Part shown: piece after piece, positions 8,037 through 15,712 of the stretch
How positions within the stretch are numbered: the stretch's first letter is position 1
How the letters are laid out: every line of letters begins with the position of its first letter
Assembly: GCA_009780275.1 (NCBI GenBank)
Contig: WRAI01000020.1
Span: 1-44,597 of the forward strand
Source of the DNA: Oscillospiraceae bacterium
GTDB taxonomy: Bacteria > Bacillota > Clostridia > Oscillospirales > UBA929
DNA: 44,597 bases
Direction: 5' to 3'
Made by a program: the position numbers and the translations under genes
The notes under the pieces: generated by a model
Databases searched by the model: none
Seen by the model: the letters and a program-made list of their open reading frames with translations, nothing else
Told to the model about the DNA's origin: nothing

Positions 8037-8837
8037 TTAGTTGCTCCTATTTTCCAAAAGCCATTTGGTCGCAAAGTCAACTGCCGGCTTAAAGTCAAAC
8101 AATTTACATGTAGCAAGTCCAATTTGTCCCACCGCTACACCGCCTCCACGCTCATAAGCATTGCCGATAACAAGGAAGTCACCTTCACCGGCATAATCAT
8201 AATCTTCGACTGATTTCCATGTCCGTTTTCCTGCCTCAGTCATAATAAACCGTTCGGGCACTTTCGACAAACGTCCGGTCAAGGCTTCAGCAAGATGAAA
8301 CGCAGTGCAACAGTCGTAATCCACGCCAAGCAATAAAATCTTTGCGCCAAAATTATAAATCGCCCCTAAAGGAGTTTCCATTCCTTGCGACGGCGTTAGC
8401 GCGTGTTGCGCAACGATTTGTTTAGCCAGCTTTCCGTTTGCTGTAAACGAAACATATGGGTGGTCAGAGCGCAACGTCCCCGGATAGGTGCGAAAATACT
8501 CCGGAATTATTCCCAAGCCGCGAACAAAAACAGGTGTGGTGTTTTTGTCGAACGGCAACATCGTTTCACGAAACATTTCGTGCCATTCTACGGGCAGAGG
8601 TGGATTTTCATAATTGAGCGGGTCATCATTTTCCCAAGTAAACGCCGGCATCACTACCGTACCGCTACTACCAACCGCTTTCAATAATGCTCGAACAACT
8701 GCTTCTTGTGCACCAAAAACTGTGCCAAGCGCCGATAGCGACGAATGCACCATTAGTACATCACCGCCTGAAATCCCCATTGCGTTCAGCCCGGCATAAA
8801 TGCTATCAATAGTGCTTGGCACTTTAGTTTTATTCAT
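8037..8837 (-). CDS. AAC(3)-family N-acetyltransferase
   Basis: The 266-residue product belongs to the antibiotic_NAT / aminoglycoside 3-N-acetyltransferase family, which uses acetyl-CoA to acylate amino groups. Hallmarks seen in order: VHSSLSALG near residue 30, GTVVMPAFTW, NTTPVFVRGLGIIPEYF, the conserved RSDHPYVSFTANG, TPLGAIYNFGAKILLLGVDY and CTAFHLAE. Its ATG overlaps the hisA stop (ATGA, 8834-8837), so it is translationally coupled as the last gene of the his operon. Chromosomal members of this family often have unknown substrates, so antibiotic resistance should not be assumed. Confidence 0.88.
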   Translation of the reverse strand: MNKTKVPSTIDSIYAGLNAMGISGGDVLMVHSSLSALGTVFGAQEAVVRALLKAVGSSGTVVMPAFTWENDDPLNYENPPLPVEWHEMFRETMLPFDKNTTPVFVRGLGIIPEYFRTYPGTLRSDHPYVSFTANGKLAKQIVAQHALTPSQGMETPLGAIYNFGAKILLLGVDYDCCTAFHLAEALTGRLSKVPERFIMTEAGKRTWKSVEDYDYAGEGDFLVIGNAYERGGGVAVGQIGLATCKLFDFKPAVDFATKWLLENRSN

Positions 8838-9544
8838 TCCAACTCCCGCACAGCCCGCGCCACATCAATTCCACCACTATACGCCGCCTTGCCGACAATT
8901 GCGGCGTCAACGCCCATGTCGTGCAGGCGCCGTAAATCTTCATGATTACTCATGCCGCCGCTGGCAACAATCGCACAGCTCAACTTCTCGCGCAATGTAC
9001 GATACAATGCAAAATTCGGACCTTCAAGCATTCCGTCTTTGTCAATATCAGTCACAATCAACGTGCAAACGCCGCGCTTTTCCATATCAATCGCCATATC
9101 CAGTGACGTTACGCCACTGTTTTGCAGCCAACCATCAGTCTTAACGTCATCGTTCAGCGCGTCAATACCAATAGCAATGCGGTCGCCGTATTTCGCCACC
9201 GCTTGGCTCACAAATTCGGGATTGCGCACCGCCGCCGAGCCGATAATCATACGTGTTATGCCCAGTTTGTCGGCACGTTCAAGACACACCATGTCGCGCA
9301 GCCCGCCCCCGAGCTCAATCTTAACGCTCAATTTACAAAGCGCGGCAATCACGTCACCGTTGACGGATACGTCGCCTTTTGCGGCGTCAAGGTCAACGAC
9401 ATGAATCATGCTTGCGCCGGCGTCAATAAAACGTTGTGCCGTTTCAACGGCATTGTCGGCAACTTTATGCGCCGTCGCGTAATCGCCGCGCTGTAAACGC
9501 ACGCATTGCCCGTTGTGCAGGTCAATCGCGGGTAAAATAATCAT
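8834..9544 (-). CDS. hisA: ProFAR isomerase HisA
   Basis: HisA opens the ribose ring of ProFAR by an Amadori rearrangement in histidine synthesis. The 236-residue (beta/alpha)8 barrel shows the catalytic-Asp start ILPAIDLHNGQCVRL, HVVDLDAAKG, ELGGGLRD, IIGSAAV, the second acid in VTDIDKDGMLEGPN and ASGGMS. It overlaps hisB by 4 bases and the AAC(3)-like gene by 4. hisH, normally between hisB and hisA in many Firmicutes, is absent here. Confidence 0.96.
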   Translation of the reverse strand: MIILPAIDLHNGQCVRLQRGDYATAHKVADNAVETAQRFIDAGASMIHVVDLDAAKGDVSVNGDVIAALCKLSVKIELGGGLRDMVCLERADKLGITRMIIGSAAVRNPEFVSQAVAKYGDRIAIGIDALNDDVKTDGWLQNSGVTSLDMAIDMEKRGVCTLIVTDIDKDGMLEGPNFALYRTLREKLSCAIVASGGMSNHEDLRRLHDMGVDAAIVGKAAYSGGIDVARAVRELE

Positions 9545-10134
9545 GCATCAATACTCCCTTTTGTCGAAGTTGCGCCCGCCAGTGGTACCATTGCGCCGCG
9601 CAACGCACGGGCAACAGCTTTGAAAATCGCCTCGGTCATGTGATGACCGTTTGTGCCGTAATACAAGTTGATATGCAACGTAATTTTTGCATTATTGCAA
9701 ACAGCGCGCAAAAACTCTTCGGTCATATCGTACGTATAGCCGCCGCTTGCGCCTGTTAATTGCGGTTTGCTGAAATCGTTGAACACAAGAAACGGCCGCC
9801 CGCTGAGGTCAATCGTGGCTTCGGCGAGCGCTTCGTCCATAGGAATTGCCGCCGATGCAAAGCGCGCCATGCCGGACTTATCTCCTAAAAGTTCGTAGAG
9901 CGCCTGTCCCAGCAAAATGCCGGTATCCTCGATGGTGTGGTGTGCGTCAACGTGCAAGTCGCCCGCAGCAGAGAGCCGTAAGCCCAGCCCTGCATGGAAA
10001 AACAGCGCATCAAGCATATGGTCAAAGAACCCTATGCCGGTAGCGATTTCGCGTGTAAGGTCGGTGCGGCTGATGATGAGTTTAATGTCGGTTTCCTTAG
10101 TACGCCGTGCGGCGGTCGCATTTGGTGTGGTCAT
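9541..10134 (-). CDS. hisB: Imidazoleglycerol-phosphate dehydratase HisB
   Basis: HisB removes water from imidazole glycerol phosphate, using two Mn ions. The 197-residue protein has the metal-binding pairs of the family: GFFDHMLD, HHTIEDTG, PMDEAL, GHHMTEAIFK and the final STKG. I chose ATG 10134 because a GGGAGG ribosome binding site precedes it; a longer reading to 10230 would overlap the preceding methyltransferase gene. Its leader is a near copy of the leader in front of that methyltransferase. Confidence 0.96.
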   Translation of the reverse strand: MTTPNATAARRTKETDIKLIISRTDLTREIATGIGFFDHMLDALFFHAGLGLRLSAAGDLHVDAHHTIEDTGILLGQALYELLGDKSGMARFASAAIPMDEALAEATIDLSGRPFLVFNDFSKPQLTGASGGYTYDMTEEFLRAVCNNAKITLHINLYYGTNGHHMTEAIFKAVARALRGAMVPLAGATSTKGSIDA

Positions 10135-10137
10135 GAT

Positions 10138-10155
10138 GTGTGTCCTCCCGGTTGT
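10138..10155 (-). repeat. 18-bp direct repeat (hisB leader copy)
   Basis: The 18 bases here, containing the GGGAGGACAC ribosome binding site of hisB, are identical to those at 10968-10985. Similar A/C-rich sequence extends a further 20-25 bases upstream in both copies. Confidence 0.75.
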
Positions 10156-10171
10156 GTTGTTGTGGGTGTTT

Positions 10172-10966
10172 TTATTTTCTGAATATGTCAATCGCGTGAC
10201 TCGTAATCCCCAACATATCTTCGCGTTCACAAGTAGCGAAGTGATACTTCAAATATAACTCAAATGTAGCTTTATCCATCGCGTCAACAGCTTCACGCAT
10301 AATCATTGTGTACCCGTCTGATGCTACATAATGCAACCGAGCAACGCGAAATTTTGACATTAAATCGTCAATATGCTCTTTGCGAACAAGCTCAAATAAT
10401 TCTGCTTCATTAGATTTTACAGTAAATGTAGTAGGGTCTATCAAATCTTGCTCGATATAATTTGAAATATTGATGTTACCGCGACTAAACCCCTCATCAA
10501 GAATACAGCCATCTGATATGACATACGCAACAAAAATAATCCCGCCTCGTTTTGTAACACGGATTGCCTCGCTCAACGCTCGTAGCTTGTCCTCTTTATT
10601 ATATAAGTGATACATTGGCCCTAAAAGAAGTGTAATATCATATTTATTGTCTGAAAAATCGGATAAATTCATGGCGTTGCCTTGTGTAATGGTCACCATT
10701 TCATCGGGCTGAGTATTTTGACGAAAAATTTGTATATTATGTTCGATAAGTTCTATGGCATCAACGACATATCCTTGACGTGCCAACGCATGGGAATACC
10801 GACCGGTTGCTGCCCCTATTTCAATCACATGGTCACCCGGTTTTATATACTTATCAATGTAACGCATTGTGGTAAGAAACTCCACCGAACCACGCTGTGA
10901 TATAAGGCGTTTATCTTCGTCACAAGTATTCGTGTAATAGTCTACTAGAAATTGATTCGGTTGCAT
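10172..10966 (-). CDS. Class I SAM-dependent methyltransferase
   Basis: A 264-residue Rossmann-fold methyltransferase. Motif I is HVIEIGAATGRYSHALA (about residues 46-62), followed by the acidic residue of VVDAIELIEHNI, a QGNAMNLSDF segment and motif IV-like YDITLLLGPMYHLY, typical of the Methyltransf_11/25 group. The substrate cannot be told. It sits within the his operon between the Cys-rich genes and hisB, and copies of the same 18-bp leader precede both it and hisB, suggesting later insertion. No role in histidine synthesis is known for such a protein. Confidence 0.85.
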   Translation of the reverse strand: MQPNQFLVDYYTNTCDEDKRLISQRGSVEFLTTMRYIDKYIKPGDHVIEIGAATGRYSHALARQGYVVDAIELIEHNIQIFRQNTQPDEMVTITQGNAMNLSDFSDNKYDITLLLGPMYHLYNKEDKLRALSEAIRVTKRGGIIFVAYVISDGCILDEGFSRGNINISNYIEQDLIDPTTFTVKSNEAELFELVRKEHIDDLMSKFRVARLHYVASDGYTMIMREAVDAMDKATFELYLKYHFATCEREDMLGITSHAIDIFRK

Positions 10967-10967
10967 G

Positions 10968-10985
10968 GTGTGTCCTCCCGGTTGT
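10968..10985 (-). repeat. 18-bp direct repeat (methyltransferase leader copy)
   Basis: Identical to 10138-10155 and likewise placed directly upstream of an ATG. The two copies bracket the methyltransferase gene, 830 bp apart. Confidence 0.75.
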
Positions 10986-11064
10986 AGTCTGTTTGGGTTT
11001 TATTTGATTATTTAGTGTGGGTAGGCATCGCTATTGCTTATACTCTGTACTGCTTCTTACAATA

Positions 11065-12117
11065 TCATAATTCACGTTTTGCCAAAATCAGCTGTTTGGC
11101 ACATTCTATTTCCTCAGCATCAGGATTCCAGAAATCAGGAGCAGCTAACCCGCAAACTCTCTCCATTTCTTTTCCGAGTATTGTTTTGTTACCCCCCGGA
11201 AAACAGCTATTGCATACTTTGCAAGTTCTTACATTTGACCAAACGATTTCTTTGATACGCTCATCAGCTATTAAATTCTCATCGGCAAGACCCTCACAAG
11301 AAAAGCTGACCCACCAAGAACCGGTAAAAATTCCGTCAAGCTGAGACACTCGTATATAACACGTACGTTTTCCTTTGACGCTGACCATCCAATTATTTTT
11401 AGTAGCCCATGCGGGTGATATCTTGTTTGCCCGAAGCCACGTGACGAAGTTCAACAAGTTATCCAGCCTTTCACCAACAAGGGCTTTGCCCGCGATGTCT
11501 TCGATTTGAGGACGAGTATTTTTTTGACATTCATGCAAGGGTTTTACATCTTGTTCGGCTTTTTGAACATCGTTGTGTTTTACGACTTTTTTCGGCACTT
11601 CACTCCTTGCCGTTTTCTCTAATTCTATCAGTCTTTTTATGCCATTTATCACCGTTTCACTGGGATTCTCAACCAGCGTGAACGTTCTGCTAAAATGGCA
11701 AACACCTTCAATCTCCTTACCGAGAATTATTCTGCTTTCACCGCCGACACAGGGTTTATTCGAGCTGCAACCTGTACCTGACCCGTTGCTGCTATAAATA
11801 CAGTAAACGACATTATCAAAAATGATTTTCTGTAATCCTTCACCCATTATCAAATCTTCATATTTATTTGTATCATTAAGACAATCAAGGTAAAGGGCAA
11901 CAGCCCATGGATTCTTCTGTTCGGGTAGCAGATGTACAGTACAAATCACCTCGCCCTTATAACTCACCTTCCAAGTATTCCAAGCAGTCCACACAGGTTG
12001 TAACTTGATTGTCCGCAAATACACAACAAAATCCAACGCAGTTATTTTCATATCTCCATCAAGGTATTTGGAGATGCTTTCTTCAATTATCGGTTTAGCC
12101 TTCTTTGGAATTGACAT
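11065..12117 (-). CDS. Unknown Cys-rich protein with two tandem modules
   Basis: I do not recognise a named family. The 350-residue protein repeats one module: residues about 8-165 and 205-348. Each module has a helix like ALDFVVYLR or LLNFVTWLR, a W-x-V-S-x-KG strand (TWKVSYKG, NWMVSVKG), a strand with aromatic residues, then a Cys cluster, an IILGKE or TILGKE-x-E-x-VC motif and a closing helix. In module 2 the cluster is CKVCNSCFPGG. The spacing suggests metal binding, perhaps zinc. A Lys/Gln-rich linker joins the modules. The next gene upstream (12189-12659) encodes a single module. I recall similar unnamed proteins in clostridia. Both genes lie between hisC and hisB. Confidence 0.75.
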   Translation of the reverse strand: MSIPKKAKPIIEESISKYLDGDMKITALDFVVYLRTIKLQPVWTAWNTWKVSYKGEVICTVHLLPEQKNPWAVALYLDCLNDTNKYEDLIMGEGLQKIIFDNVVYCIYSSNGSGTGCSSNKPCVGGESRIILGKEIEGVCHFSRTFTLVENPSETVINGIKRLIELEKTARSEVPKKVVKHNDVQKAEQDVKPLHECQKNTRPQIEDIAGKALVGERLDNLLNFVTWLRANKISPAWATKNNWMVSVKGKRTCYIRVSQLDGIFTGSWWVSFSCEGLADENLIADERIKEIVWSNVRTCKVCNSCFPGGNKTILGKEMERVCGLAAPDFWNPDAEEIECAKQLILAKREL

Positions 12118-12164
12118 TTTAATTTCCTCAATACCTAATATAAAATTTCGCTGTTATGTTGACA

Positions 12165-12184
12165 GACCGCGAGCGCAGGCGAGT
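12165..12184. repeat. Intergenic repeat GACCGCGAGC..., copy 1
   Basis: The 20 bases share 16 with 17669-17688, including an exact GACCGCGAGC and a final CGAGT. It lies between the two Cys-rich genes. Confidence 0.35.
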
Positions 12185-12188
12185 TTGC

Positions 12189-12659
12189 TTATCTTGTGCT
12201 TTTTAGTTCTGCAATGCAGAGCTTCCACGCTTCCACTAATTTTTTGATTTCTTCAAATGTATCGGCAGTAGGATTCACGAACATGATAGGACAATGGCAA
12301 ATGTTATCAAACTTTTCGCCAAGAATAATAAAACTCTGTCCAGGTTGACTGCCGCAACCGCAAACTTCACCGTTTGTTCTAAAATGGTTACATTGATTAA
12401 GATTATTGAAAACAAAGTTTTTCATTTCGTCACTTATCGGATAACTGTTAAAATCGCTAGTGCAAACACTGCTATTTTGTCCAAAGAAAATACGCAATGT
12501 TGAAGGTTCAGTGACGAAAAAACATATCGCTTCACCCAAGTGATTCCATCCAGATATTTCGTCCATATGCTCCACAAAGGCAAGCGCATTTGTCAACAAA
12601 TCACCACTTAGGTTAGTATTAAATTCCTCTTCAATTTTTGGCTTTACTCGTTCTGACAT
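12189..12659 (-). CDS. Unknown Cys-rich protein, single module
   Basis: This 156-residue protein is a single-module relative of the downstream gene. It shares the NLSGDLLTNALAFVEHM helix, a W-containing strand, an FNNLNQC segment, the CGCGSQPG cysteine cluster, and the very similar FIILGEKFDNICHC motif followed by NPTADTFEEIKKLVE. No signal peptide or membrane segment is seen, so it is probably cytoplasmic and may bind metal. Function is unknown. It is the first gene of the three-gene block inserted after hisC. Confidence 0.75.
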   Translation of the reverse strand: MSERVKPKIEEEFNTNLSGDLLTNALAFVEHMDEISGWNHLGEAICFFVTEPSTLRIFFGQNSSVCTSDFNSYPISDEMKNFVFNNLNQCNHFRTNGEVCGCGSQPGQSFIILGEKFDNICHCPIMFVNPTADTFEEIKKLVEAWKLCIAELKSTR

Positions 12660-12715
12660 TTTTGCAATCCTCCTACACCAAATATAAATTCCCTACACGT
12701 CCAATCGCCCCACGC

Positions 12716-13777
12716 CTACACCAAGTACCCCGCTGAGCTGTCCTCCCAATCGTCCATCGCCGCGACAAACGCCGCGTTTTCCTCACGGCTACCCACTGTT
12801 ACACGCAGTAAGTCCGGCTTTAAGTACCGTGTAGCAATGCCTTGGGCAGTCATATGTGCGTGCAGTAACTGCGCGTCTGCGCCTTTGAGCAAGATAAAGT
12901 TCGTTTGCGTATCCAAACGCTCCAAAAGCCGCTCCACTGAGTCAATTGCAGTGATAAATTCGCGTTTGTTGTCCAAAATCTCGGCAATCATGGCTTTCAA
13001 TTGCGCCGGCTCGCGTAACACTGCCGCGCCTACTGCTTGCGTCAACGCATTGACGTTAAACGGCGAGCGCACGTTGTGCAACGCCGTAATAATTGCCTCA
13101 CTCGCCATGGCAAATCCCAGCCGAATACCTGCCAAGCCAAACGCCTTTGAACAAGTGCGCAGCACAATCAAATTCGGATACTCATCTAAACTCGGCAGCA
13201 TACTGTCTTCGCAAAAATCGGCGTACGCTTCGTCAACGACAATGAGTGCGTCGGTCGAACGCAGTAAGCGCACGATTTCGGCTTGCGGAATCACCGCGCC
13301 TGTCGGGTTGCATGGGCTCGAAAAGATGACCAAGTCAACAGCCTGCGCCTTTTCAATCAAAGCGTCAAGATTAACGTCATCGCGCGGCAAATCGGCGACT
13401 TCAATGTCTGCCAACCCCGCGTAAAATGCGTACATATCAAAGTCTGGTTTGGTGACCAAAACCTTGCCGTCACGCGGCAGCAGTGCCATCATTAACAGCG
13501 AAATCAGCTCATCGCTGCCGTTGCCTGCAACAACTTGCTCGACACGAACGCCGAAATAATCCGCCGCCAACGCGCAACATTCACGCGCTATGGGGTCAGG
13601 GTAACGGTTGAGTTTTACATCCGCCAATGCGGCTTGCAAATCCACCTGCGGCGGCTGAAAATTTTCGTTGCCATTGAGAATCACTTTTGCCTTTTGCGGG
13701 CTGGGGCGGTATGGTGTAAAGGCGCGTTGCTTTTCCGCAATTTTCGGCGGCAAGCCTTGCCATGTCGGGTGTGTCAT
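12716..13777 (-). CDS. hisC: Histidinol-phosphate aminotransferase HisC
   Basis: HisC moves an amino group from glutamate to imidazole acetol phosphate, with PLP. The 353-residue fold-type I aminotransferase shows LNGNENFQPP, VAGNGSDELISLL, FSSPCNPTGAV, VDEAYADFCEDS and the PLP-lysine segment TCSKAFGLAGIRLG. GGGAG lies just upstream of the ATG. It follows hisD after about 50 bases that hold a REP-like palindrome. Confidence 0.95.
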   Translation of the reverse strand: MTHPTWQGLPPKIAEKQRAFTPYRPSPQKAKVILNGNENFQPPQVDLQAALADVKLNRYPDPIARECCALAADYFGVRVEQVVAGNGSDELISLLMMALLPRDGKVLVTKPDFDMYAFYAGLADIEVADLPRDDVNLDALIEKAQAVDLVIFSSPCNPTGAVIPQAEIVRLLRSTDALIVVDEAYADFCEDSMLPSLDEYPNLIVLRTCSKAFGLAGIRLGFAMASEAIITALHNVRSPFNVNALTQAVGAAVLREPAQLKAMIAEILDNKREFITAIDSVERLLERLDTQTNFILLKGADAQLLHAHMTAQGIATRYLKPDLLRVTVGSREENAAFVAAMDDWEDSSAGYLV

Positions 13778-13807
13778 CGTGTTTTTCTCCCTATCAATTG
13801 GTGTGGC

Positions 13808-13832
13808 ATCAGGCGAACATTGTTCGTCCCTA
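13808..13832 (-). repeat. REP-like palindrome at the hisD stop codon
   Basis: Minus-strand GTAGGGACGAACAATGTT followed by CGCC has a CGAACA/TGTTCG core. The hisD stop TAG is inside its left edge. A diverged copy lies within hemZ (22951-22974). Confidence 0.55.
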
Positions 13833-15095
13833 CTTGAATCTGTATTTTACGCTGTTTGCATGGGCGTCTAAGCCCTCTTCTTCGGCGATATTGATAATAT
13901 CGTCTTTTAACGCCAGCAAGTTTTCCCGGGAAAACTCAATCAAACTCATGCGGCGCAAAAAGCTGTCTGCCGACAGCGGTGAAAAGAACCGCGCACTACC
14001 CGATGTCGGCAACACATGGCTCGGTCCTGCCATGTAGTCACCCAACGGTTCGGGGCTGTACGCGCCCAGGAATACCGCGCCTGCATGTTTGATGAGCGGC
14101 AATAATTCGCGCGGATTTTCTGTGATAATTTCCAAATGTTCTGGTGCAAAGACATTGGATAGCTCGGCGCATTGCTGCAAATCATCGCATACAACCATCA
14201 CGCCAAAACCTTCAATCGACTGTGCCGCAATCTCTTTGCGCGGCGATTCGTCTAACTGTTTTTGCAATTCGTCACGCACGGCGTCAATGAGTTGCTGCGA
14301 ATTGGTCAACAGTATCGACTGCGCCAATGCGTCATGCTCGGCTTGGCTCAAAAAATCGGCGGCAACAAATTTGGGGTCGGCGGTTTTGTCGGCAATCACC
14401 AAAATCTCCGACGGCCCTGCGACGTGGTCGATGTCAACTTGCCCGTAAACCATGCTCTTTGCCGCGGCAACGTAAGCGTTGCCCGGGCCGACAATTTTAT
14501 CAACTTTCGGCACAATGCCGTACCCGTATGCCAATGCCGCAACCGCCTGTATGCCGCCGACGGCAAACACACGGTCAACGCCTGCAATGTACGCGGCGGC
14601 AAGTACGCTTGGCTTCAAGTGCGCCGTGGGCGGCGTTACCATAATAATCTCAGATACGCCTGCGGCTTTGGCCGGCACTGCGTTCATCAACACCGACGAC
14701 GGATACGCCGCCGTACCGCCCGGGACGTAGATTCCCACACGCCGCAACGGGCGCACCAACTGCCCGACTCTGCCACCAACGGGTGAATCCCACTCGCTGT
14801 CTTGCAGCACAATACGCTTTTGATAATCAAAAATTTGGTCGCGCGAACGCTCCAACGCGCGGCGCAAATCAATGTCAATGCTGTCGTACGCCTCCCGCAA
14901 TGTTTCTTGCGAAATCTCGTACGGCGCAGTGCCGTCAAATTCCATTGAGCATGCAACCACGCCGTCCCAGCCTTTGGCGCGGATATCTTGCATAATCGCC
15001 TGTGTTTTTTGCTGTATGTCTTGCTCGACTGCTGTGCGCTTGCTCTGGGTAGCGGCAATTAAAGGCTGTGCTTCATTATATTTTACAATATTCAT
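13830..15095 (-). CDS. hisD: Histidinol dehydrogenase HisD
   Basis: HisD oxidises histidinol to histidine in two NAD-dependent steps, using zinc. The 421-residue protein has GTAAYPSSVLMNAVPA, VDKIVGPGNAYVAAAK, the signature HVAGPSEILVIAD, LSQAEHDALAQS and MAGPSHVLPTSGSARF. It overlaps hisG by 4 bases (ATGA). Length is normal. The stop codon coincides with the edge of a small palindromic repeat, so the last residue or two may have been changed by that repeat. Confidence 0.96.
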   Translation of the reverse strand: MNIVKYNEAQPLIAATQSKRTAVEQDIQQKTQAIMQDIRAKGWDGVVACSMEFDGTAPYEISQETLREAYDSIDIDLRRALERSRDQIFDYQKRIVLQDSEWDSPVGGRVGQLVRPLRRVGIYVPGGTAAYPSSVLMNAVPAKAAGVSEIIMVTPPTAHLKPSVLAAAYIAGVDRVFAVGGIQAVAALAYGYGIVPKVDKIVGPGNAYVAAAKSMVYGQVDIDHVAGPSEILVIADKTADPKFVAADFLSQAEHDALAQSILLTNSQQLIDAVRDELQKQLDESPRKEIAAQSIEGFGVMVVCDDLQQCAELSNVFAPEHLEIITENPRELLPLIKHAGAVFLGAYSPEPLGDYMAGPSHVLPTSGSARFFSPLSADSFLRRMSLIEFSRENLLALKDDIINIAEEEGLDAHANSVKYRFK

Positions 15096-15712
15096 AATTT
15101 AATGTTCTCCAATAACGCCTTAATCTCGGCTTTGCGCGTTCTCATCGAAGCCGTGTTTACGATTACACGTGCGCTGATTTTTGCGATTTCTTCAATCTCA
15201 CGCAACCCGTTGGCACGCAGCGTTTCGCCTGTTTCCACCAAATCTACAATACCATCTGCTAACCCAAGCAACGGCGACAATTCAACCGAACCTTCGATTT
15301 TAATCAGCTCAACATCCATGCCGCGTTCGGCGAAATATTGCGCCGCAACATTGGGGTATTTTGTGGCAACCCGACGGCGTTTGTAAGTATTAAAAAAGTC
15401 CACGCCATTGGGTACAGCCAGCATGAAACGACAAGCACCGAATCCTAAGTCTAAAACTTCGTAGAACGATTGCCCTTGCTCCAAAATCGTATCTCTGCCC
15501 ACCACGCCGATGTCAACAACGCCGCGCTCGACGTATGTAATTACATCGGGTGCCTTGGCAAGCACGACTTGATACTTACCACCGTCCAACGGCACAATCA
15601 GCCGCCGACCCGGCGACTTTACGTCAGTGCAATCCATGCCGGCACGCTCGAACAACTCAACTGTTTTCTTCTCCAACCGCCCTTTGGTGAGCGCAATTGT
15701 CAGTGGTTTCAT
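15092..15712 (-). CDS. hisG: ATP phosphoribosyltransferase HisG (short form)
   Basis: HisG joins ATP and PRPP in the first, committed step of histidine synthesis. The 206-residue short form lacks the C-terminal regulatory domain and therefore needs HisZ. Seen: LTIALTKGRLEKKTVELFE, VDIGVVGRDT, ELSPLLGLADGIVDLVETG. I chose ATG 15712, with GGAGG 7 bases upstream, over a GTG two codons earlier. The ATG overlaps the hisZ stop. Confidence 0.95.
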   Translation of the reverse strand: MKPLTIALTKGRLEKKTVELFERAGMDCTDVKSPGRRLIVPLDGGKYQVVLAKAPDVITYVERGVVDIGVVGRDTILEQGQSFYEVLDLGFGACRFMLAVPNGVDFFNTYKRRRVATKYPNVAAQYFAERGMDVELIKIEGSVELSPLLGLADGIVDLVETGETLRANGLREIEEIAKISARVIVNTASMRTRKAEIKALLENIKL

